From NCBI RefSeq assembly GCF_035658495.1, contig NZ_CP141944.1, forward strand, positions 2,010,001 to 2,074,000: a DNA stretch of 64,000 nt. Direction: 5' to 3'. Shown in pieces: positions 45,171-54,507 of this stretch; within the stretch, counting starts at the first letter, position 1; each line of letters begins with the position of its first letter. The position numbers and the translations under genes were made by a program. The DNA is from Novosphingobium sp. RL4. GTDB lineage: Bacteria; Pseudomonadota; Alphaproteobacteria; Sphingomonadales; Sphingomonadaceae. The notes beneath the pieces were generated by a model. It had not been told where the DNA came from. It did no database searches and was given only the letters and a program-made list of their open reading frames with translations.

Positions 45171-45204
45171 AAGCGGCGGAAAGCACATCGTGCTCCCGCC
45201 GCTT
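45171..45204 (-). terminator. terminator after leuA
   Basis: AAGCGGCGG (45171-45179) pairs with CCGCCGCTT (45196-45204), with an inner AGCAC/GTGCT stem; on the minus strand it ends in TTTT. It lies 25 bp beyond the leuA stop. Confidence 0.85.
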
Positions 45205-45229
45205 ATGTTCAAACGCGTATGTCTTGCGG

Positions 45230-46903
45230 TCAGATGCGTGCGGTGTTCGCAGCGCTGAGTACTGCGCGGACGCTGGCGGTGGCCACGTCCTCGTCGATGC
45301 CGACGCCCCAGATCACGCGGCCATCGGGGGCCACGCATTCCACGTAGGCCGCTGCACGCGCGTCGGAGCTCTTGCCCATCGAGTGCTCTGCATAGTCGCG
45401 CACGTCGAGCGTGACACCGAAGCTCTCGGCCAGCGTGGCCGTAACCGAAGAGATCAGGCCGTTGCCGCGTCCGGATACCGACTGCTCCTTGCCGTCCACG
45501 CCGATCTTACCGGCGAAGACGCGGGTGCCGTCGGCGGCCTTGGCTTCTTCCCAGTCGATGAGCTGGAAGTGCTGCGGGTCGTCGATGCGGTAGGCCTTGC
45601 GGAAGACCTCCCAAATGTCCGAGGCCTGGAGTTCGCGGCCCAGTTCGTCAGCCAGTTCCTGCACATGCTTCGAGAAGTGCGCCTGCATGCGCTTGGGCAG
45701 TTTCAGGCCCTGGTCCTGTTCGATCACCCAGGCGAAACCGCCCTTGCCGGACTGCGAGTTGACGCGGATCACGGCTTCGTAATCGCGGCCGAGATCGGCG
45801 GGATCGATAGGCAGGTAGGGCACGGACCAGATTTGGTCGTTGCGCTTTTCCTGCGCGGCGAAGCCCTTCTTGATGGCGTCCTGGTGGCTGCCCGAGAAGG
45901 CGGTGAAGACCAGTTCGCCGCCATAGGGATGGCGTTCGCCGACCTTCAGCTGGTTACAGTATTCCACCGTCTGGATCACTTCGTCGATGTCCGAGAAGTC
46001 CAGCTCGGGGTTCACGCCCTGCGTGTACATGTTCATTGCCACGGTGACGAGGCAGCAATTGCCGGTACGCTCGCCATTGCCGAACAGGCAGCCTTCGACC
46101 CGGTCCGCGCCAGCCATCAGGCCCAGTTCGGCGGCAGCGACGCCGGTGCCGCGGTCGTTATGGGTGTGCAGCGAGATCACTGCCGATTCGCGGTTCGGCA
46201 GGTTCCGGCAGAAATACTCGATCTGGTCGGCATAGACGTTGGGCGTTGCCGCCTCGACCGTTGCCGGCAGGTTGAGGATGATCGGATTTTCCGGCGTCGG
46301 CTGGAGAATTTCCATCACCGCCTCGCAGACCTCGATCGAGAAATCGAGTTCGGCGGTCGAGAAGGTCTCGGGCGAGTATTCGAACTGCCACTTGGTGGCG
46401 GGATACTTCGCCGCCTGATCGCGCAGGATCCTGGCGCCGCCTTGCGCGATGCCCTTGATCTCTTGCTTGTCCATACCGAACACCACGTTGCGCCACAGCG
46501 GCGAGACGGCGTTGTAGAGGTGGACAATCGCGGCGTGGACGCCTTCCAGGCTCTCGAACGAGCGGGTGATCAGGTCTTCCCGCGACTGGGTCAGCACCTG
46601 CACCAGCACGTCTTCGGGAATGCGGTCGTTCTTGACGAGGCCGTTGATGAAGTCGAACTCGGTCGCACCCGCGCTGGGAAAGCCGACTTCGATTTCCTTG
46701 AGGCCGACCTTGACCAGCAGGTCGAAGAAGCGGTTCTTCTTTTCGGCGCCCATCGGGTCGATCAGTGCCTGGTTGCCGTCCCGCAGGTCGGTCGAGAGCC
46801 AGCGCGGCGCCTTGGTGATGACCTGCGAGGGCCACTGGCGGTTCGGCAGGTCGATCTGCGGGAAGGGACGGTACTTGACCGAGGGGTCTTGCAGCATGGT
46901 CAT
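45230..46903 (-). CDS. leuA: 2-isopropylmalate synthase
   Basis: First step of leucine synthesis: acetyl-CoA + 2-oxoisovalerate. 557 residues from ATG 46903 (MTMLQDPSVKYRPFP; a second ATG is two codons on). The TIM-barrel domain carries LSTDLRDGNQAL with the metal Asp, and SLHTHNDRGTGVAA with the HxH pair; the C-terminal allosteric domain for leucine feedback is present (GKGGFAWV... AAAYVECV). This is the longer LeuA2 form. It is preceded by a Leu-rich leader peptide and hairpins, suggesting attenuation. Its own terminator follows. Confidence 0.97.
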   Translation of the reverse strand: MTMLQDPSVKYRPFPQIDLPNRQWPSQVITKAPRWLSTDLRDGNQALIDPMGAEKKNRFFDLLVKVGLKEIEVGFPSAGATEFDFINGLVKNDRIPEDVLVQVLTQSREDLITRSFESLEGVHAAIVHLYNAVSPLWRNVVFGMDKQEIKGIAQGGARILRDQAAKYPATKWQFEYSPETFSTAELDFSIEVCEAVMEILQPTPENPIILNLPATVEAATPNVYADQIEYFCRNLPNRESAVISLHTHNDRGTGVAAAELGLMAGADRVEGCLFGNGERTGNCCLVTVAMNMYTQGVNPELDFSDIDEVIQTVEYCNQLKVGERHPYGGELVFTAFSGSHQDAIKKGFAAQEKRNDQIWSVPYLPIDPADLGRDYEAVIRVNSQSGKGGFAWVIEQDQGLKLPKRMQAHFSKHVQELADELGRELQASDIWEVFRKAYRIDDPQHFQLIDWEEAKAADGTRVFAGKIGVDGKEQSVSGRGNGLISSVTATLAESFGVTLDVRDYAEHSMGKSSDARAAAYVECVAPDGRVIWGVGIDEDVATASVRAVLSAANTARI

Positions 46904-46935
46904 GGGTAATCTCGCTCGGAAAAACTTCTTCGGTT

Positions 46936-47006
46936 AAAAGGCTTGCCGGTCCAGTTCAGGCCGGTCTTTCCGGGTCCCCTTGAGCGCCGAGCGCGCCGCA
47001 GGACCG
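46936..47006 (-). promoter_or_regulatory. leuA attenuator hairpins
   Basis: After the leader peptide stop, the minus-strand RNA can form a bulged hairpin (46964-46946, CCGG/CCGG extended by two GC pairs) followed by a T4 run (46939-46936), a weak terminator. The segment CGGTCC at 47006-47001 can instead pair perfectly with GGACCG at 46952-46947, the 3' arm of that terminator. This gives mutually exclusive structures just downstream of the Leu codons, the layout of a transcription attenuator. The fold was judged by eye. Confidence 0.55.
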
Positions 47007-47016
47007 ACGCGTCAAC

Positions 47017-47067
47017 TCACGCCCAAGGGCGGGTAAGTCGCAGGGTAAGGCCTAGAAGAAGGTTCAT
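47017..47067 (-). CDS. leuA leader peptide (16 residues, six leucines)
   Basis: ATG at 47065-47067, stop TGA at 47017-47019; the translation is MNLLLGLTLRLTRPWA. Six of 16 residues are Leu, four coded by CTT and one by CTA, codons that are rare in this GC-rich genome. It lies about 115 bp before leuA on the same strand. Leu-rich leader peptides with rare codons are the hallmark of leucine attenuators. The ATG is only about 2 bases from the predicted transcription start, so it would be translated as a leaderless mRNA, as is known for the trpL leader of Rhizobium meliloti. Confidence 0.75.
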   Translation of the reverse strand: MNLLLGLTLRLTRPWA

Positions 47068-47075
47068 TGCCGGAG

Positions 47076-47104
47076 CCTATGGGCATTCGCTTGGTCGATG
47101 TAAA
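47076..47104 (-). promoter_or_regulatory. candidate leuA promoter
   Basis: TTTACA (47104-47099) and CATAGG (47081-47076) with a 17-bp spacer on the minus strand. The expected start is near 47069, almost at the leader peptide ATG at 47067. Confidence 0.5.
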
Positions 47105-47151
47105 GCGAAAAGGGCCTTTTCCTTCCCGCAGAGGACGACGCACTTCATGAT

Positions 47152-47775
47152 CTAGGCAGGCGGAACCCTGTCGAGGAACAGACGGTCGAGCACGCTCCAG
47201 GGCAGCATCCAGAATACGGCGACAAGTGCCGCGCAGACGATGCCGAGCCACGGGGATACGAAAGTCAGCGGAATGCCGAGGGCATATACTGCCGAAGCGG
47301 CGATCCCCTTGCGGTGCGAGGCCTTGTGATAGCGGCGGCTGGCAGCGGTGCGTGTGCCGGTGGCCGCGATCCGTCCTTGCAGCAGGACATAGGCGAGGGC
47401 AGGCGTCAGCATCGTTGCCAGATAGAGCAGGGTCGCCTCGCGACTGAAGTGATGCTCGCCGAGATAGGCGGTGGAGAAGGGGATCAGCGAGAGGGTGAAC
47501 AGCAGCAGCATGTTCGACCACAGCAGCCCGCTGGTCACGACCCGCGCATGGCCGAGCAGGCGGTGGTGATTGACCCAGTAGATCGCGACGTAGGCATAGC
47601 TCAGCACATAGGCGATGAAGATCGGCCAGAGTTGCCAGAGCGCCTTCAGTCCCTCGGTGACCGGGGTTTTCAACTCCAGCACCATGATGGTGATGATGAT
47701 GGCGAGCACGCCGTCCGAGAACGCCTCGACGCGGGCGAGGCCGTCCTCGCGCTCGATATCGTCAGCTTCGTTCAT
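47152..47775 (-). CDS. TMEM175-family potassium channel-like protein
   Basis: 207 residues from ATG 47775 (MNEADDIEREDGLARV), with CGGAG upstream. Family hallmark FSDGVLAIIITIMVLEL in the first helix (the FSD motif), then five more hydrophobic helices; six in total, as for bacterial TMEM175 proteins. Members conduct potassium without a classical selectivity filter. The gene lies upstream of the leuA leader region on the same strand. Confidence 0.9.
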   Translation of the reverse strand: MNEADDIEREDGLARVEAFSDGVLAIIITIMVLELKTPVTEGLKALWQLWPIFIAYVLSYAYVAIYWVNHHRLLGHARVVTSGLLWSNMLLLFTLSLIPFSTAYLGEHHFSREATLLYLATMLTPALAYVLLQGRIAATGTRTAASRRYHKASHRKGIAASAVYALGIPLTFVSPWLGIVCAALVAVFWMLPWSVLDRLFLDRVPPA

Positions 47776-47851
47776 CCGGGGCTCCGTTACATTCCAGCAA
47801 TGGTGCTTGGAGGAGCGGAGCGCCCGGATCAAGATGTCAGATGGTATGGGA

Positions 47852-48169
47852 TCAGGTGCAGGTGAAGCCCTTGATCTTGCCGTCATCGCCGACCTGGACG
47901 TTCAGGCGGTCGGGCCGGTAGTCCATGGTCACGGCAGAGCCGGGCCTGATGACGCGCATCGGCTTGTCGCCGCGCGATGCGGTGATTGCGGCGATAACCT
48001 CGTCGCTGGCAGGCTGGCCTACGTAGGAAGCGAACTGTTCGGCGCCGCAGCTCGGCTCCATCGACGGCGGGGTTGCATCGGCCACTTTGTCGTTCCCGGT
48101 ACTGGCGCAGGCAGAAAGGGCGAAGAGGGCCGTGGCCAGGGTGATAGTCGCGGTCAGTCTGGTCTTCAT
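47852..48169 (-). CDS. I78-family peptidase inhibitor lipoprotein
   Basis: 105 residues from ATG 48169 (MKTRLTATITL), with a perfect AAAGGAG upstream; eight codons of open frame before it are ignored. Lipobox LSAC at about 17-20. The mature part shows the elastase-inhibitor pattern CGAEQFASYVGQP, RVIRPGSAVTMDYRPDRLNV, ending GFTCT, with two Cys for a disulfide. Probably guards the periplasm against serine proteases. Confidence 0.88.
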   Translation of the reverse strand: MKTRLTATITLATALFALSACASTGNDKVADATPPSMEPSCGAEQFASYVGQPASDEVIAAITASRGDKPMRVIRPGSAVTMDYRPDRLNVQVGDDGKIKGFTCT

Positions 48170-48236
48170 GCCGATCTCCTTTCGAGCGTTCATGCCATGA
48201 GCCCATGGCGCATGGGCCGTGAACGGTCGATGACGC

Positions 48237-48884
48237 TTATTGCTTCTCGAAGGCGGCGTTGATGACCAGTACGGTTTCGTCGGAGACCACCGGCACGTAC
48301 TTGGAAACGCCGAAGTCGGAGCGTTTGATCAGGGCGCGGCCGAGGAAGCCGATCGAATCCTTCTTGCTCATCGGGTTCTGTGCGGCGCCGAAGAAGCGCG
48401 CGATAATGGTGATCGGCTTGCTGACACCGTGGAGGGTCAGCGTGCCGTCGATCGAGGCGCTATCGGGCCCGCGCGGCGTGACCGACGTGGCGACGAAAGT
48501 GGCAGTCGGGAACTTGCCGGCATCAAGCCAGTCGGCGCTGACGAGTTCTTCGGAAAGCTTGCTGCTGGTCGTCTGCACGGAGGTTGTGGGGATGGTGACG
48601 CTGAGCTTGGTGGCCGACAGCTTGTTGGGATCGAGCGTCAGCGAACCGCTCGCGCCCGAGAACGTGCCGGCGAAGGGCGAAATGCCCATGTGCGAGACGC
48701 TGAAGGTGACTTGCGTATGGGCCGGCTCAACGGCGTAAGTCCCGGCCTTGACGTCGGCGGGGGTGCCCGATCCGTGCAGCATTTCCATGCGGTCGCGTCC
48801 ACCGCCGGGGCCAGGCTGGGCGATGACGGGGGCCGCAAGCGCGGCAGCGGCAACCAAAGCGAAAGCGATATGCGGACGGCGCAT
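48237..48884 (-). CDS. YceI-family periplasmic protein
   Basis: 215 residues from ATG 48884 (MRRPHIAFALVAAAAL). Signal peptide to about residue 22 (PVIAQP). Lipocalin-like YceI beta-barrel: YAVEPAHTQVTFSVSHMG at the start, TGTLTLHGVSKPITI-type GTLTLHGVSKPI and DFGVSKYVPVVSDE near the end. Binds isoprenoid or other lipids in related proteins. Alone between the I78 gene and the ilvC terminator. Confidence 0.9.
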   Translation of the reverse strand: MRRPHIAFALVAAAALAAPVIAQPGPGGGRDRMEMLHGSGTPADVKAGTYAVEPAHTQVTFSVSHMGISPFAGTFSGASGSLTLDPNKLSATKLSVTIPTTSVQTTSSKLSEELVSADWLDAGKFPTATFVATSVTPRGPDSASIDGTLTLHGVSKPITIIARFFGAAQNPMSKKDSIGFLGRALIKRSDFGVSKYVPVVSDETVLVINAAFEKQ

Positions 48885-48900
48885 CGGGTCTGCTCCTGAA

Positions 48901-48931
48901 CAAAAGAGGCGGCGCATTTCTGCGCCGCCTC
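48901..48931 (-). terminator. terminator after ilvC
   Basis: GAGGCGGCGCA (48906-48916) and TGCGCCGCCTC (48921-48931) form a perfect 11-bp stem with loop TTTC; on the minus strand it runs into TTTT. It lies between the ilvC stop and the YceI start. Confidence 0.92.
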
Positions 48932-48968
48932 CGATGTTTCGTCAAACGCCAAAGCGTCTGGACGGAAC

Positions 48969-50622
<1,654 letters not shown>

Positions 50623-50653
50623 GATATGTCTTTCGGATCCTGCGCGCGCGTTG

Positions 50654-52396
50654 TCAGACCAAAGCCTTGGCTTCGTCGTCCATCGTGCCGGCGACGGTAT
50701 CGCCGTAGAGGATCATGTCCGTATGGGCCGCGCCCGAGGGGATCATCGGGAAGCAGTTCGATTCCTTGGCGACGAGGCAATCGACGATGACGGGGCCGTC
50801 GTAGTCGATCATCTCCTGGATACCGGCATCGAGCTGGCTTTCGTTCTCGATGCGGATGCCCTTCCAGCCATAGGCCTCGGCCAGCTTCACGAAGTCCGGC
50901 AGGCTGTCCGAATAGGACTGCGAGTAGCGGCTTTCGTACGTCAGCTCCTGCCACTGGCGGACCATGCCCATCCACTCGTTGTTGAGGATGAAGATCTTCA
51001 CCGGCAGGCGGTACTGAGTGGCGGTGCCCAGTTCCTGGATGTTCATCTGGATCGAGGCGTCGCCCGCGATGTCGATGACGAGGCTGTCCGGGTTGCCGAG
51101 TTGCGCGCCGATCGCGGCGGGCAGGCCGTAGCCCATGGTGCCGAGGCCGCCCGAAGTCAGCCACTTGTTCGGACCGAAGAAGTGGAAGTACTGCGCCGCC
51201 CACATCTGGTGTTGGCCGACTTCGGTGGAGATCACCGGGTCCTTGTCCTTCGTCAGCTCGAACAGGCGCTGGACCGCGAGCTGCGGCATGATCGCCTTCT
51301 TCGAGAGCGGGAAGTAGAGGCTGTTCTTGCCGCGCCATTCCTCGACGCGGGCTTTCCAAGGCGCCAGGTCCTGGCCTTTGCGATCACCCCAGAGCGTCAG
51401 GATCTGGTCGAGCACGGTGGCGCAATCGCCGATGATCGGCAGGTCGACGCGGACCGTCTTGTTGATCGATGCGCGGTCGATATCGATGTGGATCTTGGTC
51501 GAATTCGGCGCGAATGCGTCGAGGCGGCCGGTCACGCGGTCATCGAAGCGGGCGCCGATGCAGACGATCAGGTCCGCCTGGTTCATCGCCAGGTTGGCCT
51601 CGTAGGTGCCGTGCATGCCCAGCATGCCCAGCCAGTCGGCATGGTCGGCCGGGAAGGCGCCGAGGCCCATCAGCGTCGAGGTGACGGGCGCGCCGGTCTT
51701 CGCCTGAAGCTCGCGCAGCAGCTCGGTAGCACGCGGGCCGGAATTGATGACGCCGCCGCCGGTATAGAGCACCGGGGCCTTGGCCTTGGCGATCAGTTCG
51801 ACGGCCTGCGCGATCTCGTCCGCCGTGCCTTCGGTGCGCGGCGAATAGCGCTGGCGGCGCTGCGTCGGCGTGTCGTTCCAGATGGCGCTGGCGATCTGGA
51901 CGTCCTTGGGAATGTCGATCAGAACCGGGCCGGGCCGCCCCGAAGTGGCGATCTGGAACGCCTCGTCGATGGTCGCGGCAAGGTCTGCCGGATCCTTCAC
52001 CAGGTAGTTATGCTTGGTGCAGTGACGCGAGATGCCGACGGTGTCCGCTTCCTGGAACGCGTCCGAGCCGATCAGCGCGGTGGGAACCTGGCCGGTGATG
52101 ATGACCAGCGGAATCGAATCCATGAAGGCGTCGGCAATGCCGGTGATGGCATTGGTGGCGCCAGGGCCCGAGGTGACGAGAACGACGCCGGGCTTGCCGG
52201 TCGAGCGCGCGTAACCTTCGGCCGCGTGGGCCGCGCCGGCTTCGTGACGGACCAGGATGTGCCGAAGTCGCTCGTCGCCGAATAGAGCATCGTAGATCGG
52301 TAGCACGGCGCCGCCGGGATAACCGAATACGAATTCGACTCCCTGCTTGACCAGGCTTTCGACCAGGATGTTCGCGCCGCTGCGCTCTTCAGTCAC
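50654..52396 (-). CDS. ilvB: acetolactate synthase large subunit
   Basis: Catalytic ThDP/FAD subunit of the biosynthetic enzyme for Ile, Val and Leu. 580 residues from GTG 52396 (VTEERSGANILVESL), with AAGGA upstream; longer frames to a TTG lack family similarity. Catalytic Glu in LVRHEAGAAHAAEGYA, FAD region GARFDDRVTGRLDAF, and ThDP motif GDASIQMNIQE with NNEWMGMV. Upstream lies a 200-base leader with a terminator hairpin. Forms an operon with ilvN. Confidence 0.98.
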   Translation of the reverse strand: MTEERSGANILVESLVKQGVEFVFGYPGGAVLPIYDALFGDERLRHILVRHEAGAAHAAEGYARSTGKPGVVLVTSGPGATNAITGIADAFMDSIPLVIITGQVPTALIGSDAFQEADTVGISRHCTKHNYLVKDPADLAATIDEAFQIATSGRPGPVLIDIPKDVQIASAIWNDTPTQRRQRYSPRTEGTADEIAQAVELIAKAKAPVLYTGGGVINSGPRATELLRELQAKTGAPVTSTLMGLGAFPADHADWLGMLGMHGTYEANLAMNQADLIVCIGARFDDRVTGRLDAFAPNSTKIHIDIDRASINKTVRVDLPIIGDCATVLDQILTLWGDRKGQDLAPWKARVEEWRGKNSLYFPLSKKAIMPQLAVQRLFELTKDKDPVISTEVGQHQMWAAQYFHFFGPNKWLTSGGLGTMGYGLPAAIGAQLGNPDSLVIDIAGDASIQMNIQELGTATQYRLPVKIFILNNEWMGMVRQWQELTYESRYSQSYSDSLPDFVKLAEAYGWKGIRIENESQLDAGIQEMIDYDGPVIVDCLVAKESNCFPMIPSGAAHTDMILYGDTVAGTMDDEAKALV

Positions 52397-52580
52397 AACA
52401 TATTCCTTTTCCGACTCGTGGGCGTTTCCCGAGGGATGGGCTGCCCTTCGAATGTTGCGCGCCAATCACGGTGCACATTACCAAAAAACCACAGTTCGCT
52501 TGTTGGCGAACTATAATGAAACCGACCCGACACGACGGGCGCCGTGCCGGGTCCTCCCTCTCCTCCCTGCATACTTTCAT
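52389..52580 (-). CDS. possible ilvB leader open frame (63 codons)
   Basis: ATG at 52578-52580, stop overlapping the ilvB GTG start (TGTGACTGA). Translation begins MKVCREEREDPARRPSCRVG, then FIIV coded by TTC ATT ATA GTT; ATA is very rare in this genome. The Ile-Ile-Val codons lie immediately before the 5' arm of the terminator hairpin. Against a classical leader peptide: it has no stop before the hairpin and no ribosome site. The ATG is about 7 bases from the predicted transcription start. I list it as a candidate only. Confidence 0.3.
   Translation of the reverse strand: MKVCREEREDPARRPSCRVGFIIVRQQANCGFLVMCTVIGAQHSKGSPSLGKRPRVGKGICCD
52483..52511 (-). terminator. attenuator-type terminator in the ilvB leader
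   Basis: On the minus strand GTTCGC (52511-52506) and GCGAAC (52499-52494) pair around CAACAA, extended by one A-T pair, then after TGTGG a T6 run (52488-52483). It lies about 90 bp before ilvB and downstream of the predicted promoter, so it acts inside the leader. Confidence 0.65.
52524..52553. promoter_or_regulatory. strong hairpin in the ilvB leader
   Basis: GACCCGACACG (52524-52534) and CGTGCCGGGTC (52543-52553) pair in 10 of 11 positions around an 8-base loop. It is the first of two hairpins in the leader; a polypurine GGGAGGAGAGGGAGG precedes it on the minus strand. Confidence 0.6.
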
Positions 52581-52594
52581 CAGCAGGTGAGGGG

Positions 52595-52623
52595 GCTCTA
52601 AGGGGACGAAAATATTACGTCAA
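52595..52623 (-). promoter_or_regulatory. candidate ilvB promoter
   Basis: TTGACG (52623-52618) and TAGAGC (52600-52595), 17-bp spacer, minus strand. The -35 overlaps the last codons of miaA. The start would lie near 52588, giving a leader of about 190 bases. Confidence 0.5.
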
Positions 52624-53616
52624 CCCCATAACGTGAAATAATCTATCTTGTATGGATTTTTCGTCGAAATATTCGAACTCAATCCTTGTCCAATCTTGCG
52701 GAGGTTGGTGCCGCAGCCAGGTGAACTGACGCTTGGCATAGTTCCGCGTGACCTGTGATCCGCGGGCAATCGCTTCTTCCAGCGTGCTTTCTCCGCGCAC
52801 CACGGCGGCAAGCTCGGGAACGCCGATCGCACGCATTACCGGCAGGTCGGGATCGAGCCTTCTTGCGAGCAGGGCTTCCACTTCGCGCAGGGCTCCGCGC
52901 TCGATCATGCGTTCGAACCGCAAGTTGCAGCGTGCGTAGAGCGCTTTTCGCTCGGGCAGGAGGATCGCGGCGTGAAGCGAGACATCGCCGCCGATGCCGC
53001 CGCTGGTCCGGGCCTGCCAATGGGCGATGGTCAGCCCTGTAGACCGCACGACCTCAAGCGCGCGCGCGATGCGGGCGGCGTCTGCCGGGGCAAGCCTGGC
53101 GGCGCGTTCCGGGTCTTCGGTCTGCAGGGCGGCATAGGCATCTGCAACGGGCAGGGCGCGCACCGTCTCGCGTACATCGGGATCGATGGCCGGTACGGGG
53201 GCGATGCCCTCCAGCAGCGTGCGTATATAAAGCCCGGTGCCGCCAACGAGGACCGGTATGGCGCCTTCGGCATGGACCCCCGCGATGGTTTCGCGTGCGG
53301 CCCGTGCCCAGTCGGCGGCGGAACAGGTTTCGGCGCCGTCCCATGTGCCGAACAGGCGGTGATCGATGCCGCCCATCTCCTCGGGCGCGGGGCGGGCGCT
53401 GAGAACCGTCAGGTCTGCATAGACCTGCGAACTGTCGGCATTGATGACGACCGCGCGCTTTCCGCGCCTTTCCAGTTCCTGCGCCAGGGCAACGGCACAA
53501 TCGCTCTTGCCGCTGGCGGTCGGCCCTGCAATGAGCGCGAGCGGCGGTTTTTGCCCGTTCGGCACATCGCTTGTGGAATTTTCATACGCAGCTTCAAGGG
53601 AATTCGCAGTGCTCAT
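52615..53616 (-). CDS. miaA: tRNA dimethylallyltransferase
   Basis: Adds the isopentenyl group to A37 of tRNAs reading UNN codons. 333 residues if started at ATG 53616 (MSTANSLEAAYENSTS); a GTG at 53565 (VPNGQKPPLALIAG) is an alternative that would remove an overlap with serB. P-loop GPTASGKS at 31-38, then INADSSQVYADLTVL, DHRLFG, and VGGTGLYIRTLLEG. Complete to the C-terminal TRNYAKRQFTW. No ribosome site is clear for either start. Confidence 0.93.
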   Translation of the reverse strand: MSTANSLEAAYENSTSDVPNGQKPPLALIAGPTASGKSDCAVALAQELERRGKRAVVINADSSQVYADLTVLSARPAPEEMGGIDHRLFGTWDGAETCSAADWARAARETIAGVHAEGAIPVLVGGTGLYIRTLLEGIAPVPAIDPDVRETVRALPVADAYAALQTEDPERAARLAPADAARIARALEVVRSTGLTIAHWQARTSGGIGGDVSLHAAILLPERKALYARCNLRFERMIERGALREVEALLARRLDPDLPVMRAIGVPELAAVVRGESTLEEAIARGSQVTRNYAKRQFTWLRHQPPQDWTRIEFEYFDEKSIQDRLFHVMGLT

Positions 53617-54493
53617 TGCGCGGCTGATAGCAGAACCGGACCACCTCACGGCAAGAATCGATGCGGCCCGCACCGAAATGCAGGAAAGAGGCGTACGTCT
53701 CGCTTCGGCGGCGATGCTCGATTTCTGCGGGCAGACCATGCAGCTTGCCTCGCCGGACGAGGATGCGGCGGCGCTGCGCAAGGCGCTCGACGATCATTTT
53801 GCGCCGACCGACGGTCTCGTCTCCGATCATGAGCCGATCCTGCCGGGCGTTTTCATCTCCGACATGGATTCGACCATGATCGGACAGGAATGCATCGACG
53901 AACTGGGTGATTTCGCCGGCCTCAAGGACCGCATTGCCGAAATCACCGAGCGCGCCATGCAGGGCGAACTCGATTTCGAACAGGCGCTGCGCGAACGGGT
54001 CGGCCTGCTCAAGGGGCTTTCCGTCAGTGCCATCGACGAGTGCCTTGCCACCCGCATCAAGCCGATGCCGGGTGCGGAAACCTTGGTGGCGACACTTCGG
54101 AAGTTCGGCTGCCGCACGGTGCTCGTCACCGGCGGTTTCCACCACTTCGCCGATCCCGTCGCCGGGCGGCTCGGTTTCGAGCATGTCGTCGGCAACCGGC
54201 TCGAGGTGGCCGACGACATGCTGACCGGCGGCCTGGTCGGACCGATCGTCGACAGCTCGGTCAAGAAGGCCACGCTGCTTGCCGAGATCGCGGCAGCAGG
54301 AGAGGGCGTCACCAGCCTTGCCACCGGTGACGGCGCGAACGACATTCCCATGCTTGAAGCGGCGACTTACGGTATCGCCTATCATGCCAAGCCCAAGGCG
54401 CGTGCCGCGTCGAACGGCTGGATCGATCGGGGCGACCTCACCAGCGTCCTGCGCCTTCTCGGCATCGACGAACAGGAATGGGTCCGCAGCTAA
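53609..54493 (+). CDS. serB: phosphoserine phosphatase
   Basis: Last step of serine synthesis. 294 residues from GTG 53609 (VLIARLIAEPDHLTA), with AAGGGA at 53597-53602 in front. HAD phosphatase: nucleophile Asp85 and Asp87 in ISDMDSTMIGQE, then VTGGFHHFAD and GDGANDIPML. The 5' end overlaps the divergent miaA start by up to 8 bp, depending on the miaA start. Followed after 14 bp by a DUF1345 gene. Confidence 0.96.
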   Translation: MLIARLIAEPDHLTARIDAARTEMQERGVRLASAAMLDFCGQTMQLASPDEDAAALRKALDDHFAPTDGLVSDHEPILPGVFISDMDSTMIGQECIDELGDFAGLKDRIAEITERAMQGELDFEQALRERVGLLKGLSVSAIDECLATRIKPMPGAETLVATLRKFGCRTVLVTGGFHHFADPVAGRLGFEHVVGNRLEVADDMLTGGLVGPIVDSSVKKATLLAEIAAAGEGVTSLATGDGANDIPMLEAATYGIAYHAKPKARAASNGWIDRGDLTSVLRLLGIDEQEWVRS

Positions 54494-54507
54494 GGGAGCG
54501 ACACGCG

